A stretch of DNA of 64,000 nucleotides from Orientallactaga sibirica (lineage: Eukaryota > Chordata > Mammalia > Rodentia > Dipodidae). Made by a program: the position numbers and the translations under genes. The notes under the pieces were generated by a model that saw only the letters and a program-made list of their open reading frames with translations, ran no database searches and was not told where the DNA came from. The stretch covers positions 2,517,501 to 2,581,500 of the forward strand of contig JAEOAD010000015.1 of assembly GCA_036365145.1 (NCBI GenBank), given 5' to 3'. Below, piece by piece: positions 31,970-41,305 of this stretch; position 1 is the stretch's first letter, and each line of letters starts with the position of its first letter.

Positions 31970-32224
31970 TTCTTTTTTTTAAAATATTTTTATTTTTAGA
32001 GAGAGACAGACAGAGAGGGAGAGGGAGACAGATAGAGATGGGCGTGTCAGCAGTCTCTCAGCTGCTGTGAACGAAATCCAGATGTGTGCACCCCCTTGTG
32101 GGCAAGTGCGGCATTGCGCCCTTGCGTCACTTTGCATCTGGCTAAATGTGGGAGCTGGAGATTGGAACCAGCATTCTTAGGCTTAGGAGGCAGGTGCCTT
32201 AACCGTTAAGCCATCTCTCCAGCC
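31970..32224 (-). mobile_element. Long-form B2-like SINE with CTCF-like core
   Basis: CCCAATAATTATTTTT at 31,954 and again from 32,225 is its 16-bp target-site duplication. It shows the long-form features on -: CACCCCCTTGTGGGCAAGTG and CGCCCTTGCGTCACTTTGCA. Confidence 0.94.
32086..32104 (-). promoter_or_regulatory. CTCF-like motif inside the long-form SINE
   Basis: On the - strand TGCCCACAAGGGGGTGCAC; 14 of 19 consensus positions. The core has T for C after the G run, so it is the weakest of the four. Confidence 0.45.
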
Positions 32225-32260
32225 CCCAATAATTATTTTTAAGAATATACAAAACCAGCG

Positions 32261-32378
32261 GGGCATGGTGGTGCATGCCTTGAATCCGAGCACTTGAGAG
32301 GCAAAGGTAGGAGGATCACTATGAATTCGATACTACCCTGAAACTACATAGTGAATTCCAGGTCAGCCAGGGCTCAAA
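32261..32378 (+). mobile_element. B1 SINE, 3' truncated
   Basis: GGGGCATGGTGGTGCATGCC to AGGTCAGCCAGGGCT. An ID-type piece follows at 32,464-32,545 (GTAGCTTGGTGGTGGAACAC). Confidence 0.82.
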
Positions 32379-32929
32379 TAAAATATATAATAATATATAG
32401 GATAGAATAAAAAAATTTAAATACTAAGAAATAAAAAACAGAAAACAAAAAATAATATACAAGGGCTGAGAATGTAGCTTGGTGGTGGAACACAAACTTA
32501 GCATATACAAAGTCTTTGGTTCCATTCCCAGCACCACTAAAAAGAAAAAGTTATGTAAGAACAGTTTTCCATTCATTTTACATCTCCTACTGGCCAGGTT
32601 CCATATGTCTCTTGTATTAATAACTAATGTTGATGCCAACCACACTTGCTCAGATCATCATGAATTTCTGAGACTCTCTTCCCTTGACTGACTCTTGGTC
32701 TTGTCCTCTGTGGGGAAGGAAACTGGTATTACTTCCATTTTACAGGAGGGAAGATTGAGGTCCAATGCAGGAAAGTCTTTATTTTTATCTGAGGTTCCAC
32801 AGCCTTTGGAGGTGGGGCCCTTAAATCAGTACTTCACCATTACTAAGCTTTGTAGTCCTCCAGCCCCCGTCCCATGAAGACTCAGGAAAGATATAAAATG
32901 TGGTCATACTAATCACAGCTCCTTTTTCT

Positions 32930-33081
32930 TTTTGTTTGGTTTTCCAAGGTAGGGCTTCGCTCTAGCTCAGGCTGACCTGGAATTCACTATGTAGTCTTAG
33001 GGAGGCCTGTAACTCACAGTGATCCTCCTACCTCTGCCTCCTGAGTGCTGGGATTAAAGGCGTGCGCCACCACGCCCAGCT
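32930..33081 (-). mobile_element. B1 SINE with target-site duplication
   Basis: CACAGCTCCTTTT at 32,916 and GACAGCTCCTTTC at 33,082 flank it; end GCGCCACCACGCCCAGC. Confidence 0.92.
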
Positions 33082-33221
33082 GACAGCTCCTTTCTTTTTG
33101 TGTTTGTATACATGTGAGCTATGGAGGGGAAGCTCCATGATGGCAGGGAAAAACAATGGCATGAACATGGTGGACAACAGCAGCAGGGGAATGTGCTAAA
33201 CACTGACAAAAGGAAGCTGGC

Positions 33222-33495
33222 GGGCTGGAGAGATGTCTTAGGGGTAAGGCGCCTGCCTCCTAACCCTAAGAACACTGGTTCCAATCTCCAGCGGTTCCAA
33301 TCTCCAGGTCCCACGTTTAGCCAGATGCAAAGTGACACAAGGGCGCAATGCCGCACTTGGCCACAAGCGGGCGCACACATCTGGATTTCGTTCGCAGCAG
33401 CTGAGACACTGCTCGCGCGCCCATCTCTATCTTCCTCCCCTCCCCCCCCCCTCGCTCGCGCTCGCTCTCTGTCTCTCTCCAAAAAAAAAAAAAAA
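33222..33495 (+). mobile_element. Long-form B2-like SINE with CTCF-like core
   Basis: AAAAGGAAGCTGGC precedes (33,208) and follows (33,496) it. The B-box block GGTTCCAATCTCCAG is present twice in a row (33,275-33,305). It ends TCTCTGTCTCTCTCC plus 20 A. Confidence 0.94.
33358..33376 (+). promoter_or_regulatory. CTCF-like motif inside the long-form SINE
   Basis: TGGCCACAAGCGGGCGCAC; 15 of 19 positions, with one core G replaced by C. Confidence 0.5.
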
Positions 33496-33706
33496 AAAAG
33501 GAAGCTGGCTAAAACACCCATAAGCCCACCACCACCAATACATTGCCTCCAGAAAGCTTCAAATGTCAAATTGCCACCAGCTGGAGACCTAGCATTCAGA
33601 ACATATGTTTATGGGAGACACCTGAATCAAACCACCACATTCCATCTCTAGCCCCCATAAACTGAAAACCATCCATGATTCAGTCCGACTCTAAAAGTCC
33701 CCATAG

Positions 33707-34084
33707 GTTTTTTTGTTGTTGTTGGTTTTTTTGTTTGTTTGTTTGTTTGTTTTTGGTTTTTTGAGGTAAGGTTTCACTCTAGCCCAGGCTGACCTGGAAT
33801 TCACTATGTAGTCTCAGGGCAGCCTCAAACTCTCAGCAATCCTCCTATCTCTGCCTCCCGTCTGCTGTGATTAAAGGCATGCGCCACCACACCCAGCTTC
33901 CCCACGGTTTTTTTTTTTTTTTTTTTTTGGTTTTCTTTTTTTGCAAGGTAGGGTGGTCTCACTCTGGTCCAGGCTGACCTGGAATTAACTATGTAGTCTC
34001 AGGGTGGCCTCGTACTCTCGGCGATCCTCCTACCTCTGCCTCCTGAGTGCTGGGATTAAAGGCGTGCACCACCACGCCCGGCTT
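33707..34084 (-). mobile_element. Two B1 SINEs
   Basis: Units at 33,707-33,898 (with a (TTTG)n tail complement) and 33,908-34,084; CCCCAYRGGTTTTT flanks the first. Confidence 0.9.
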
Positions 34085-34133
34085 TTTTTTTAATCTCAAG
34101 ATGTTCAAACGTTCTCATAGTCCAGGGTCTTTT

Positions 34134-34287
34134 TTTTTTTTTTTTTTTTTCGAGGTAGGGTCTCACTCTGGCTCAGGCTGACCTGGAATTCACTATGTAG
34201 TCTCAGGGTGGCCTCGAACTCTCGGCGATCCTCCTATCTCTGCCTCCTGAGTGCTGGGATTAAAGGCATGCACCACCACGCCCGGCT
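34134..34287 (-). mobile_element. B1 SINE with target-site duplication
   Basis: TAGTCCAGGGTCTTTT at 34,118 and 34,288 flanks a near-consensus copy. Confidence 0.95.
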
Positions 34288-34399
34288 TAGTCCAGGGTCT
34301 TTTAACTGAACCATAGTGCCAAAAAAAAAAAAAAAAAAACCCATAATGAGACAGAATAAACATTCATACTGCAAGAGACGGCATTGAGCATAGCAAAGA

Positions 34400-35370
34400 A
34401 ATATTCACCTATCAGCACATACCTCAAACAATTGCAGCTGAACAGGCATTAGTTTCACCCCAAAGATACCTTTTTTTTTTTTTTTTTCCTGTGCCTTGTC
34501 CCTCTGTTCACACCAGTCCATTTTTTTTCTTTTTTCTTTTTTTCTTGGTTTTTCAAGGTAGGGTTTTGCTTTAGCCCAGGCTGACTTGGAATTCACTATG
34601 TAGTCTCAGGGTGGCCTTGAACTCACATTCATCCTCCTACCTCTGCCTCCTAAATGCTGGGATTAAAGGCCGATGTTATCACGCCTAGTTTACACCAGTC
34701 CATTTCTACACAATGCAACCCTGCACAAGTTCTCAGGACTCAGGCATAAAAGCAAGCCTTTCACACAAACTGCTTCTAGCCTAGTCCAGACAAAGCTCTT
34801 TCTTACCCTCATAAGCCAAACCTCATAGTCCATAGTTCTTATTGCATTCAAGTCTTTCAACTCTGACCAGAATAGTCCAAGGTGTACCTACAGCACTGCA
34901 AGGTATCTCTTAGGCCAAGATTTAAAATCTGTCCACATTCCTCATGCAAAGCTGTTCCAAAAGGCCAAAAGTCACACAGGTTTCTCACAGCAATGACACC
35001 ACTTCCCACTACCAACTTTACTGTTGTAGTTAGTTTTGAGTTGCTGCACAAACACCAGACCAAGAGCAGCTTGTGGGAGGAAAGGGCTTATTTTGGCTCA
35101 AGGGGAAGTTCCATGATGGCAGGGGAAAATAATGGTATCTCAGCACAGGGATGACATCACCTCCTGGCCAACATAAGGTGGACAACAGCAACAGGAGCAT
35201 GTGCCACACACTCACAAGAGCAAGCTGGCTATAATACCTATAAGCCTGCCCCCAACAATAAACCACCTCTAGGAGAGTCTGCCAGTTCCCAAATTGCCAC
35301 CATCTGGGGACCTAGCATTCACGACACATAAGTTTATGGAGGACACCTGAATCAAACCACTATAGCTTGC
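34400..35370. mobile_element. Unclassified long repeat, second related copy
   Basis: Outside the B1, phrases such as CATAAGCCAAACCTCATAGT, CCAAAAGGCCAAAAGTCACA and GTGGGAGGAAAGGGCTTATT parallel those at 4,100-4,410 and 33,110-33,655, so the three regions are members of one family. Confidence 0.6.
34525..34690 (-). mobile_element. B1 SINE with target-site duplication
   Basis: ACACCAGTCCATTT at 34,511 and 34,692 flanks it. Confidence 0.94.
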
Positions 35371-35410
35371 AAGATAAATACTTTATCCCCTGACCTGTCT
35401 CCCCAGCTTC

Positions 35411-35411
35411 T

Positions 35412-35447
<36 letters not shown>
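35411..35447. repeat. (TTTC)n microsatellite
   Basis: About nine CTTT units then T6. Confidence 0.95.
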
Positions 35448-35919
35448 TTTTACAAAAATGGTGGTATATTTTTAATGTTGATATTGAATAAATTAGTGCT
35501 TTTAAAGTTGACTATAGTGCCACAGAATGTTCTGTTCACATGATAATTACAGGATTTATTATATTCCCAGCGCACTACAAGTGGTGTGATTCAGAGCCAA
35601 AGGGGCCTGTGCCAACCTTTTGCCCCCTCCTGCCACATCCACATGCCCCTTAGGCATGTAAACTCTAGGTAGAGCAGGGCCAGGAGGCATCCGGCATTGG
35701 ACAAACAAACCCAGAAGCTGTTCCCCTAATTTCTCATTGCTTTCCCAGGCTCCATTCCAGGTCCTTCCAGGCCCACTGCACAGAAGCCACATACACCTTG
35801 ATATCCTTCCCATGAGGTTCTTCTACTCTCTAATCCGGTTTAGTGGATTTCTGCCACTGGTGAGCAATGGAACATGATCTGGAACACCCTGCAAAAACCT
35901 TATATTCTTATTTATTTGG

Positions 35920-36243
35920 CCTGGAATTTACTATGTAGTGTCAGGCTGGCCTTGAACTCACGATGATCCTCCTACCTCTGCCTCCTGAGTGCTGGGATTA
36001 AAGGCATGTGCCACTACGTCTGGCACTCTTTTCTTTTTTTGAGGCAGAGTATCACTGTAGCCCAGGCTGGCCCCGAACTCTCTGCCATCCTTACAGCTCA
36101 GCTTCCTGAGTGCTGGGATTAAAGGCGAGCATCCATGCCCAGATTAGGTTTTGTTTCGTTTTGAGATTGGGTCTCACTGTAGTCCAGGCCGGCCTCAAAG
36201 TCAGGCCAATCCGTCTACCTTGTGTGAACCATCACGCCTGGCT
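35920..36243 (-). mobile_element. Three B1 fragments upstream of the HNRNPM promoter
   Basis: Pieces at 35,920-36,024, 36,032-36,142 and 36,165-36,243, each with part of the AGGCTGG(C)CTYGAACTC block. They end about 190 bases before the CpG island. Confidence 0.82.
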
Positions 36244-36574
36244 TTAAAATCGAGTATTTTCAATTGCATCGAGGAAGTTTGGGTTGATGCTAGTCCGAGT
36301 TTAAGAATCCCCCAGAGAGAGATTCTCTTCCCCTTGGCCACAGCTCTGGTTACAGAAAATTGGGACTATGGGTGTGCGCGTGTAAACGTGGTAAAAGATT
36401 CCTCCCCCATCAAACTTGGAAGGTGGGCGGAGCATGGGGCGAGTGTGGCAAATTGGTAGGGGGAATCTACAGTGGCGAGTTTGCGCCTGCGCGGGCTGAG
36501 AGGCCTGGCCCGAGGCGCCAGGGGAGGAAGCGGGAGCCGGTCGTGGCATGCGCAGGCGTTACTGGTCGTGCCGG

Positions 36575-36584
36575 GTCACGTGAG
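36575..36584 (+). promoter_or_regulatory. HNRNPM: E-box GTCACGTGAG
   Basis: A CACGTG palindrome lies 49 bases before the ATG. GTCACGTGAG matches nine of ten bases of the CLEAR/USF-type consensus GTCACGTGAC. Confidence 0.6.
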
Positions 36585-36629
36585 CGCGCAGGCGCAGTTC
36601 CCTTCTTCACACAAAGCCCAGACGCGGAG

Positions 36630-36640
36630 AAAATGGCGGC
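36630..36640 (+). promoter_or_regulatory. HNRNPM: YY1-type site over the start codon
   Basis: AAAATGGCGGC fits the YY1 consensus AANATGGCGGC and contains the HNRNPM ATG, an arrangement known in many CpG-island housekeeping promoters. Confidence 0.7.
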
Positions 36641-36745
36641 AGGGGTCGAAGCAGCGGCCGAGGTGACGGCGACGGAGCCCAAAATGGAGGAAGAAAGTGG
36701 CGCGCCCGGCGTGCCGAGCGGGAACGGAGCTCCAGGCCCCAAAGG
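36633..36745 (+). CDS. HNRNPM: HNRNPM first coding exon
   Basis: The ATG lies in the context GAAAATGGCGG and opens 37 codons plus two bases (GG) before a donor GTGAGTG. The product begins M-A-A-G-V-E-A-A-A-E and ends G-A-P-G-P-K, matching the acidic, Ala/Gly/Pro-rich N-terminus of hnRNP M, a nuclear RNA-binding protein that regulates alternative splicing. The first in-frame ATG of this family is used, and the YY1-like site over the start codon supports it. The split Gly codon is completed by the T at 52,601. Differences from the human protein as I remember it are Thr12 for Ala and Pro16 for Ile, the latter directly before Lys17. Confidence 0.96.
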
Positions 36746-37469
36746 GTGAGTGTTCTGATGGTTCGTTTTCAATTTCCGTGGTTGGATTCGCACGACGCGG
36801 AGGCGCTAGCTCCGTTAGGTCTGTTGGCGGTCCCCCCCCCACGCTCCTTTCGGCGCCTCGGGTCTTTCCAGACCCAGGGTTGAGGGTGGCCGAGGCTACG
36901 GCGACGCAGAAGCCGGGAGAGACTCACGGATCGCCCCTTGCCGACCGGCGTCGGGCCTCGAGGCCAAGAGCGATGTCGTGGGTGAAGGCCTCAGGCCTGG
37001 CCTAGCCCCGCGGCTGATGGCGCGCAGGCCGCAGAGCCCGAGAGCCGAGGATCCCGAGCCGCTGCGCCGCTTGCGGTCGAGCTACCCTGGCTGTGCAGTT
37101 TCGCCCTGTCCCCTCCGAGCACGCCTCCGCGGGGCCCAGTTTCTGATCCAAGAAGTGGGGTGGGCAGGCAGTGCTCGCGCCGGACGTCGCGTGTGCGCAA
37201 ACGGCGACACCACCGGGAAGGGCCGGGGCTCCTGCTTAGTGCTCCTTCCTCGTGCTGCAGCCGGGATCCCGCTGGAGTCGTTCGTCGCTTCCGGTCTCCC
37301 TCTCCAGGTGCGCAGTAGGTTTTGTGGAGAGATCAGCTCTGTTCCTGCTCCAGTGTTCACCATTAGCAACAGACAGAAGTGCATGTGTAGGGGGCACCTC
37401 GTCAGTGTTTCAGGATCACTACAATCCTCCACCTTTTCGAGTCCTGCTGAGCGGGGGGTGTCTAGGGCC

Positions 37470-37514
37470 TTTGGGTTTTGTTTGTTTTGTTTTGTTTTGT
37501 TTTGTTTTGTTTTA
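37470..37514. repeat. (TTTTG)n microsatellite
   Basis: Seven or eight TTTTG units at the start of a degraded B1 (to 37,630). Confidence 0.93.
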
Positions 37515-37664
37515 TGAGGCGGGTTCAGACTGACTTGAAACTCATTCTGTAACCCCTAATGTTCCCGAACTCCCTAGCCATTTCCTACCCTAGGCCCCCA
37601 TGTGCTGGGGTTTATAGGCTTGAGCCTTATTGGGTCTAGGGTCTTTGGTTTATAAAATGTCCTA

Positions 37665-37870
37665 GGCTGGAAAGATGGCTTAGCGATTAAGGCACTTGCT
37701 TACAAAGTCAAAGAACCCAGGTTCGATTCTCCAGGACCCACGTAAGCCAGATGCACATGCGTCTGGAGTTCCTTTGTGCACCCATTATCTATCTCTATCT
37801 CTCTCTCTCTCTCCCTCCCTCTCCCTCTCTCTCAAATAAATAAATAAAAATAAAATATATTAAAAAAATA
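37665..37870 (+). mobile_element. B2-like SINE
   Basis: GGCTGGAAAGATGGCTTAGC head, GGTTCGATTCTCC B-box, (TC)n and AATAAATAAATAAAAAT tail. Short B1, ID and B1/ID relics follow (37,883-38,118; 38,395-38,585). Confidence 0.9.
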
Positions 37871-38817
37871 AAATAAAATGTCCTAGCTGGGCCTGGTGGT
37901 TTAGGACTGTAATCCAAGTTACTTGGGGTACTGAGGTAGGAAGATTGCAAGTTCAATGCTTTCCTGGGTTTCAATGAGTTCAAGGCCCTTCTGGGCAGTT
38001 TATTCAGACCTGGTCTCAAAGTGAAGAGGGCTGGGGTTTGTAACCAAGTGGCCTAGCACGTTAGTATAGCTTGGGCAAGGCCCTAAATTAAATTTCTAGT
38101 ATCTTTCTCTCCCCCAAAAAGTTAACTGAAGGAGGAAAACACAACTTTCTGCTCCTGAGGAACCCATCTCAAAGGTACAGAGAAACATTTTGGCTTCCAA
38201 AACCACCAGTTGATGTGAATTTGGTCACCCCTCAGATTTAAATGTACTTAAGTACTTATGCTAATGAACATTCACTAAGTACAGGCTATGTATTAGATTA
38301 CAAATCTGGGGAAATATCCAAATCCTTTCTTTTCTCTAGATGAGGAGGGTAAAAACATCATAGTTAACTGTTCCTTGGAAATCAGGAGAAAGGATCTGGC
38401 CCTGTAATCCCACAATTTGGGAGATTGAAGCAGGAGGATCTGGAGTTCAAGGCAGAGTTCAAGGCATGAGACCCTGTCTCAAAAAAAAAAAAAAATCAAG
38501 AGAAAGGGCTGGGAATGTAGCTCTGTCATAGTGCACTTGCTCAGCATGTACAAGGTACGTACACCCCAGCACAGCCAAAAAAAATGTGTGTGTGTATGTA
38601 TCCTCTTCTGATTAGTCCCACCACTTTATTATGGATGGAAAGTGCATAGGAATGTTTGTTTTGACTTTTGTGTTGCTGCTGCTGTAGGAAGCCAGGGCCT
38701 TAAGTCTGTCGGTGAAGCTCTACTGCTAAGCTACATCCCAGTCTCATTTATTTTTCCAACTTCAGTCCCAAGAAAGCCTTGTAGAACTTTTAAAAATCAT
38801 TCATTCTTTCTTTCTTT

Positions 38818-39283
38818 CTTTTCTTTTCTTTTTTTTTTTTTTTCTTTTCTTGAGGTAGGGTCTTGCTGTAGCCCAGGCTGGCAATCCTCCTACGTCTGCC
38901 ACCCAAGTGCTGGGATTAAAGGCATGTGCCACCATGCCCGGCTACTTCTTTTCTTTTTTAAAAAAATATTTTATTTTATTTATTTATTTTTGAGGTAGGG
39001 TATCACTGTAGCCCAGGTTGAACTGACCTGGAATTCACTATGTAGTGTCAGGGTGGCTTCGAACTCACCACGATCCTCTTACCTCTGCCTCCCAAGTGCT
39101 GGGATTAAAGACGTGTGCCACCATGCCCAGCAAATTTTTTTTTTTTTTTTTTTTTTGGTTTTTGCAAGGTAGGGTCTCACTCTGGTCCAGGCTGACCTGG
39201 AATTAACTATGTAGTCTCAGGGTGGCCTCGAACTCTCGGGGATCCTCCTACCTCTGCCTCCCGAGTGTGCCACCACGCCCAGC
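38818..39283 (-). mobile_element. Three B1 SINEs in a row
   Basis: Units at 38,818-38,943 (internal deletion), 38,975-39,131 and 39,135-39,283 (internal deletion before GTGCCACCACGCCCAGCC). Confidence 0.88.
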
Positions 39284-39497
39284 CTTATTTTTATTTATTT
39301 ATTTATTTATTTGTTTGACAGAGAAAGTGGGGGGGGGGAGAGAATATATGGGTGTGTCAGGGCCTCCAGCCACTGCAAATGAACTCCAGACACCTGTGCC
39401 CCCTTGTGCATCTGGCTTACATGGGTCCTGGGGACTAGAACCTACGTCCTTTGGCTTTGCAGGCCAGCACCTTAACTGCTAAGCCATCCCTTCAGCC
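39284..39497 (-). mobile_element. B2-like SINE
   Basis: (TTTA)n tail complement, GGGCCTCCAGCCACTGCAAA, end AAGCCATCCCTTCAGCCC. Confidence 0.9.
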
Positions 39498-39894
39498 CTC
39501 TTTTGTTGTTGTTAATTGTTTTTGTTTTATTAAGCAAAGTCTCAGTCTAGCTCAGGCTGACCTGTAACTTTCAGGCTGATGTTCCTTCTGCCTACCTCTG
39601 CTGCTACCATCCCCGGCTCTGAAGGATTATTTGAAGGACCATAAGATATATTTATTTCCTGCGTACAGGATGGAGTGCTGCTAGAACCTGCGAGGTGAAA
39701 GTTGAATTTGTTGTAGGTTATAGCACTAGGGAGTACATTCTTCAAATTTCCACAGTTCATTTTCAAGTAGTTATCTTGTGACTGAGCCATTTGACAAACG
39801 CAACATGCATAGAAAATTTCAGAGATGAGGATGAAATACCCTTTGTCGGCAAGAACCTGAGTGGTCTGAGTCTGGCTTAATGTAAGGATTTTTT

Positions 39895-40044
39895 TTTTTT
39901 TTTTTTTTTTTTTGAGGTAGGGTCTCTCTAGCCCAGGCTGACCTGGAATTCACTGTAGTCTCAGGGTGGCTTTGAATTCACAGCAATACTCCTACTTCTG
40001 CTTCACAAGTGCTGGGATTTAAGGCGTGTGTCACCACGCCCAGC
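39895..40044 (-). mobile_element. B1 SINE
   Basis: About 24 T, GAGGTAGGGTCTCTCTAGCC, end GTCACCACGCCCAGC; TAAGGATTTT / GGAGGATATTTT may be target duplicates. Confidence 0.9.
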
Positions 40045-40249
40045 TGGAGGATATTTTAGAAAAGTAGCAACACAAATCTTTTTTTTTTTTTTTTTTTTTT
40101 TTTTGGTGGGCCTGTGGAAAGCTTTTCTTATTTTTTTTTTTTTCATTTTTCGGTTTTTCAAAGTAGGGTCTCACTTTAGCCCAGGCTGACCTGGAATTCA
40201 CTTTTCTTATTTTTATATAACAAGATTTTTGGGGGGGGGATTTTTTTTC

Positions 40250-40388
40250 CCCTTTTTGGTTTTTTGAGGTAGGGTCTTACTGTAGGGCTGACCTGGAATT
40301 CACTGTGTAGGCTCAGGGTGGCTTCAAACTCACTCCTACCTCTGCCTCCCAAGTGCTGGGATTAAAAGTGCATCACCACGCCCAATTT
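40250..40388 (-). mobile_element. B1 SINE
   Basis: TTTTTTGAGGTAGGGTCTTA to GCATCACCACGCCCAAT, with short internal deletions. Confidence 0.85.
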
Positions 40389-40661
40389 CAAATTCTTTAG
40401 AAGCTTATACCCAGATAAGAGACTGATTAACCTGTTTCTAGGAATTATGTGTTAGAAATTGATGTTGTGTTTAGAAGCAGCAGGATAAACAGCATGGAAG
40501 AGGGCCTTTCCCTCCACCTTTTGGGGCCAGGATTCCTTTCTCCTGAAGGAGGTTGGGTAAGGAAATGGTTGTAGTGTGGCAGAGCTCGGTGAACCAAGAT
40601 CAGGGATTTGGACATGTGTTTTATGTTTAATAGACTTAATTTTTAAAAAAAATTATTTGCA

Positions 40662-40994
40662 GCTGGGTGTGGTGGTGCACACCTTTAATCCCAGCACTTG
40701 GGAGGCAGAGGTAGGAGGATCGCCATGAGTTTGAGGCCACCCTGAGACTACATAGTTAATTCCAGGTTAGCCTGGATCAGAGTGAGACCCTACCTCGAAA
40801 AATCAAAAAAAAAAAAATTATTTGCAAGGGGAGAGAGACAGAGAATGGACATGTTAGGGGCTCCAGCTGTTGCAAATGAGCTCCAAATGCATGTGCCACT
40901 TTGCATCTGGCTTTACGTGGGTACTGGGGAATCAAACCTGGGTCCTTTGGCATTCCAGGTAAGTGTCTTAACCATTAAACGTTCTGTCTAGCCT
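40662..40994. mobile_element. B1 (+) inserted beside B2-like (-)
   Basis: B1 on + at 40,662-40,818 and B2-like on - at 40,819-40,994. AAAAAATTATTTGCA occurs before the B1 (40,647) and after it (40,812), so the B1 entered the A-rich tail of the B2-like element. Confidence 0.9.
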
Positions 40995-41019
40995 CTTAAT
41001 AATTGTGTGTGTGTGTGTG

Positions 41020-41145
41020 TTTTTCGATGTAGGGGGTCTCACTCTAGTTCAGGCTGACCTGGAATTCACTATGTAGTCTCAGGTGGCCTCAAACTCACGG
41101 CGATCCTCCTACCTCTGCCTCCTGAGTGCTGGGTTTGCCCGGTTC
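41020..41145 (-). mobile_element. B1 SINE, 5' end truncated
   Basis: TTTTTCGATGTAGGGGGTCT to GAGTGCTGGGTTTGCCCGGT. Confidence 0.85.
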
Positions 41146-41305
41146 CCTTAAATTTTTTAAACTATTATTGACAACCTCTATACACATAGATGATATACCA
41201 TGATCAGTCATAGTCTCCTTCACTCACCCCTTTTTCCTCCTTTCCATTATTCCTCTACTGAATCCCTTCTTTCTAACTAGCCCATCTTCTATTTTGATGT
41301 CCTCA
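41146..41305 (-). mobile_element. LINE-1 3' UTR fragment before the duplication
   Basis: ACTATTATTGACAACCTCTA, CTACTGAATCCCTTC and TCTATTTTGATGTCCTCATT match the antisense LINE-1 3' sequence at 17,170. It continues into the tandem unit. Confidence 0.72.

Larger units (their letters stand above)
33110..33655 (+). mobile_element. Unclassified repeat split by the long-form SINE
   Basis: GAAGCTCCATGATGGCAGGG, TGGACAACAGCAGCAGGGGA and, after the SINE, CCACCAGCTGGAGACCTAGC and TATGGGAGACACCTGAATCA match the piece at 35,090-35,370 almost base for base. Confidence 0.65.
29721..36470. other. Intergenic region between MARCHF2 and HNRNPM
   Basis: This is about 6.8 kb with no gene. It holds nested B2-like and B1 SINEs, two long-form SINEs in opposite orientation (31,970 and 33,222), pieces of an unclassified long repeat, a (TG)n run and a (TTTC)n run. 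Unique-looking sequence is at about 32,545-32,925 and 35,448-35,915. No open reading frame here is better explained as a gene than as repeat. Confidence 0.8.
36430..37330 (+). promoter_or_regulatory. HNRNPM: CpG-island promoter of HNRNPM
   Basis: CG dinucleotides, almost absent elsewhere in the window, become frequent from about 36,430 to 37,330 across the first coding exon. There is no TATA box at a suitable distance. Visible sites include GC-rich palindromes of NRF1 type (TGCGCCTGCGCG near 36,482; GCGCAGGCG near 36,550), an E-box GTCACGTGAG at 36,575-36,584, and a YY1-type AAAATGGCGGC at 36,630-36,640. Transcription probably starts near 36,590-36,610; this is inferred from the distance to the ATG, not seen. 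Confidence 0.85.

Noticed and set aside
33121..33651. 176-codon open frame (+) and 171-codon frame (-) across the same span
   Set aside because: Both read through an unclassified repeat and the long-form SINE including its A tail; there is no domain and no coding signal.
36978..37517. 179-codon open frame after HNRNPM exon 1
   Set aside because: GC-rich intron sequence of the CpG island is stop-poor in all frames; the HNRNPM donor at 36,746 is upstream and the frame ends in a (TTTTG)n repeat.
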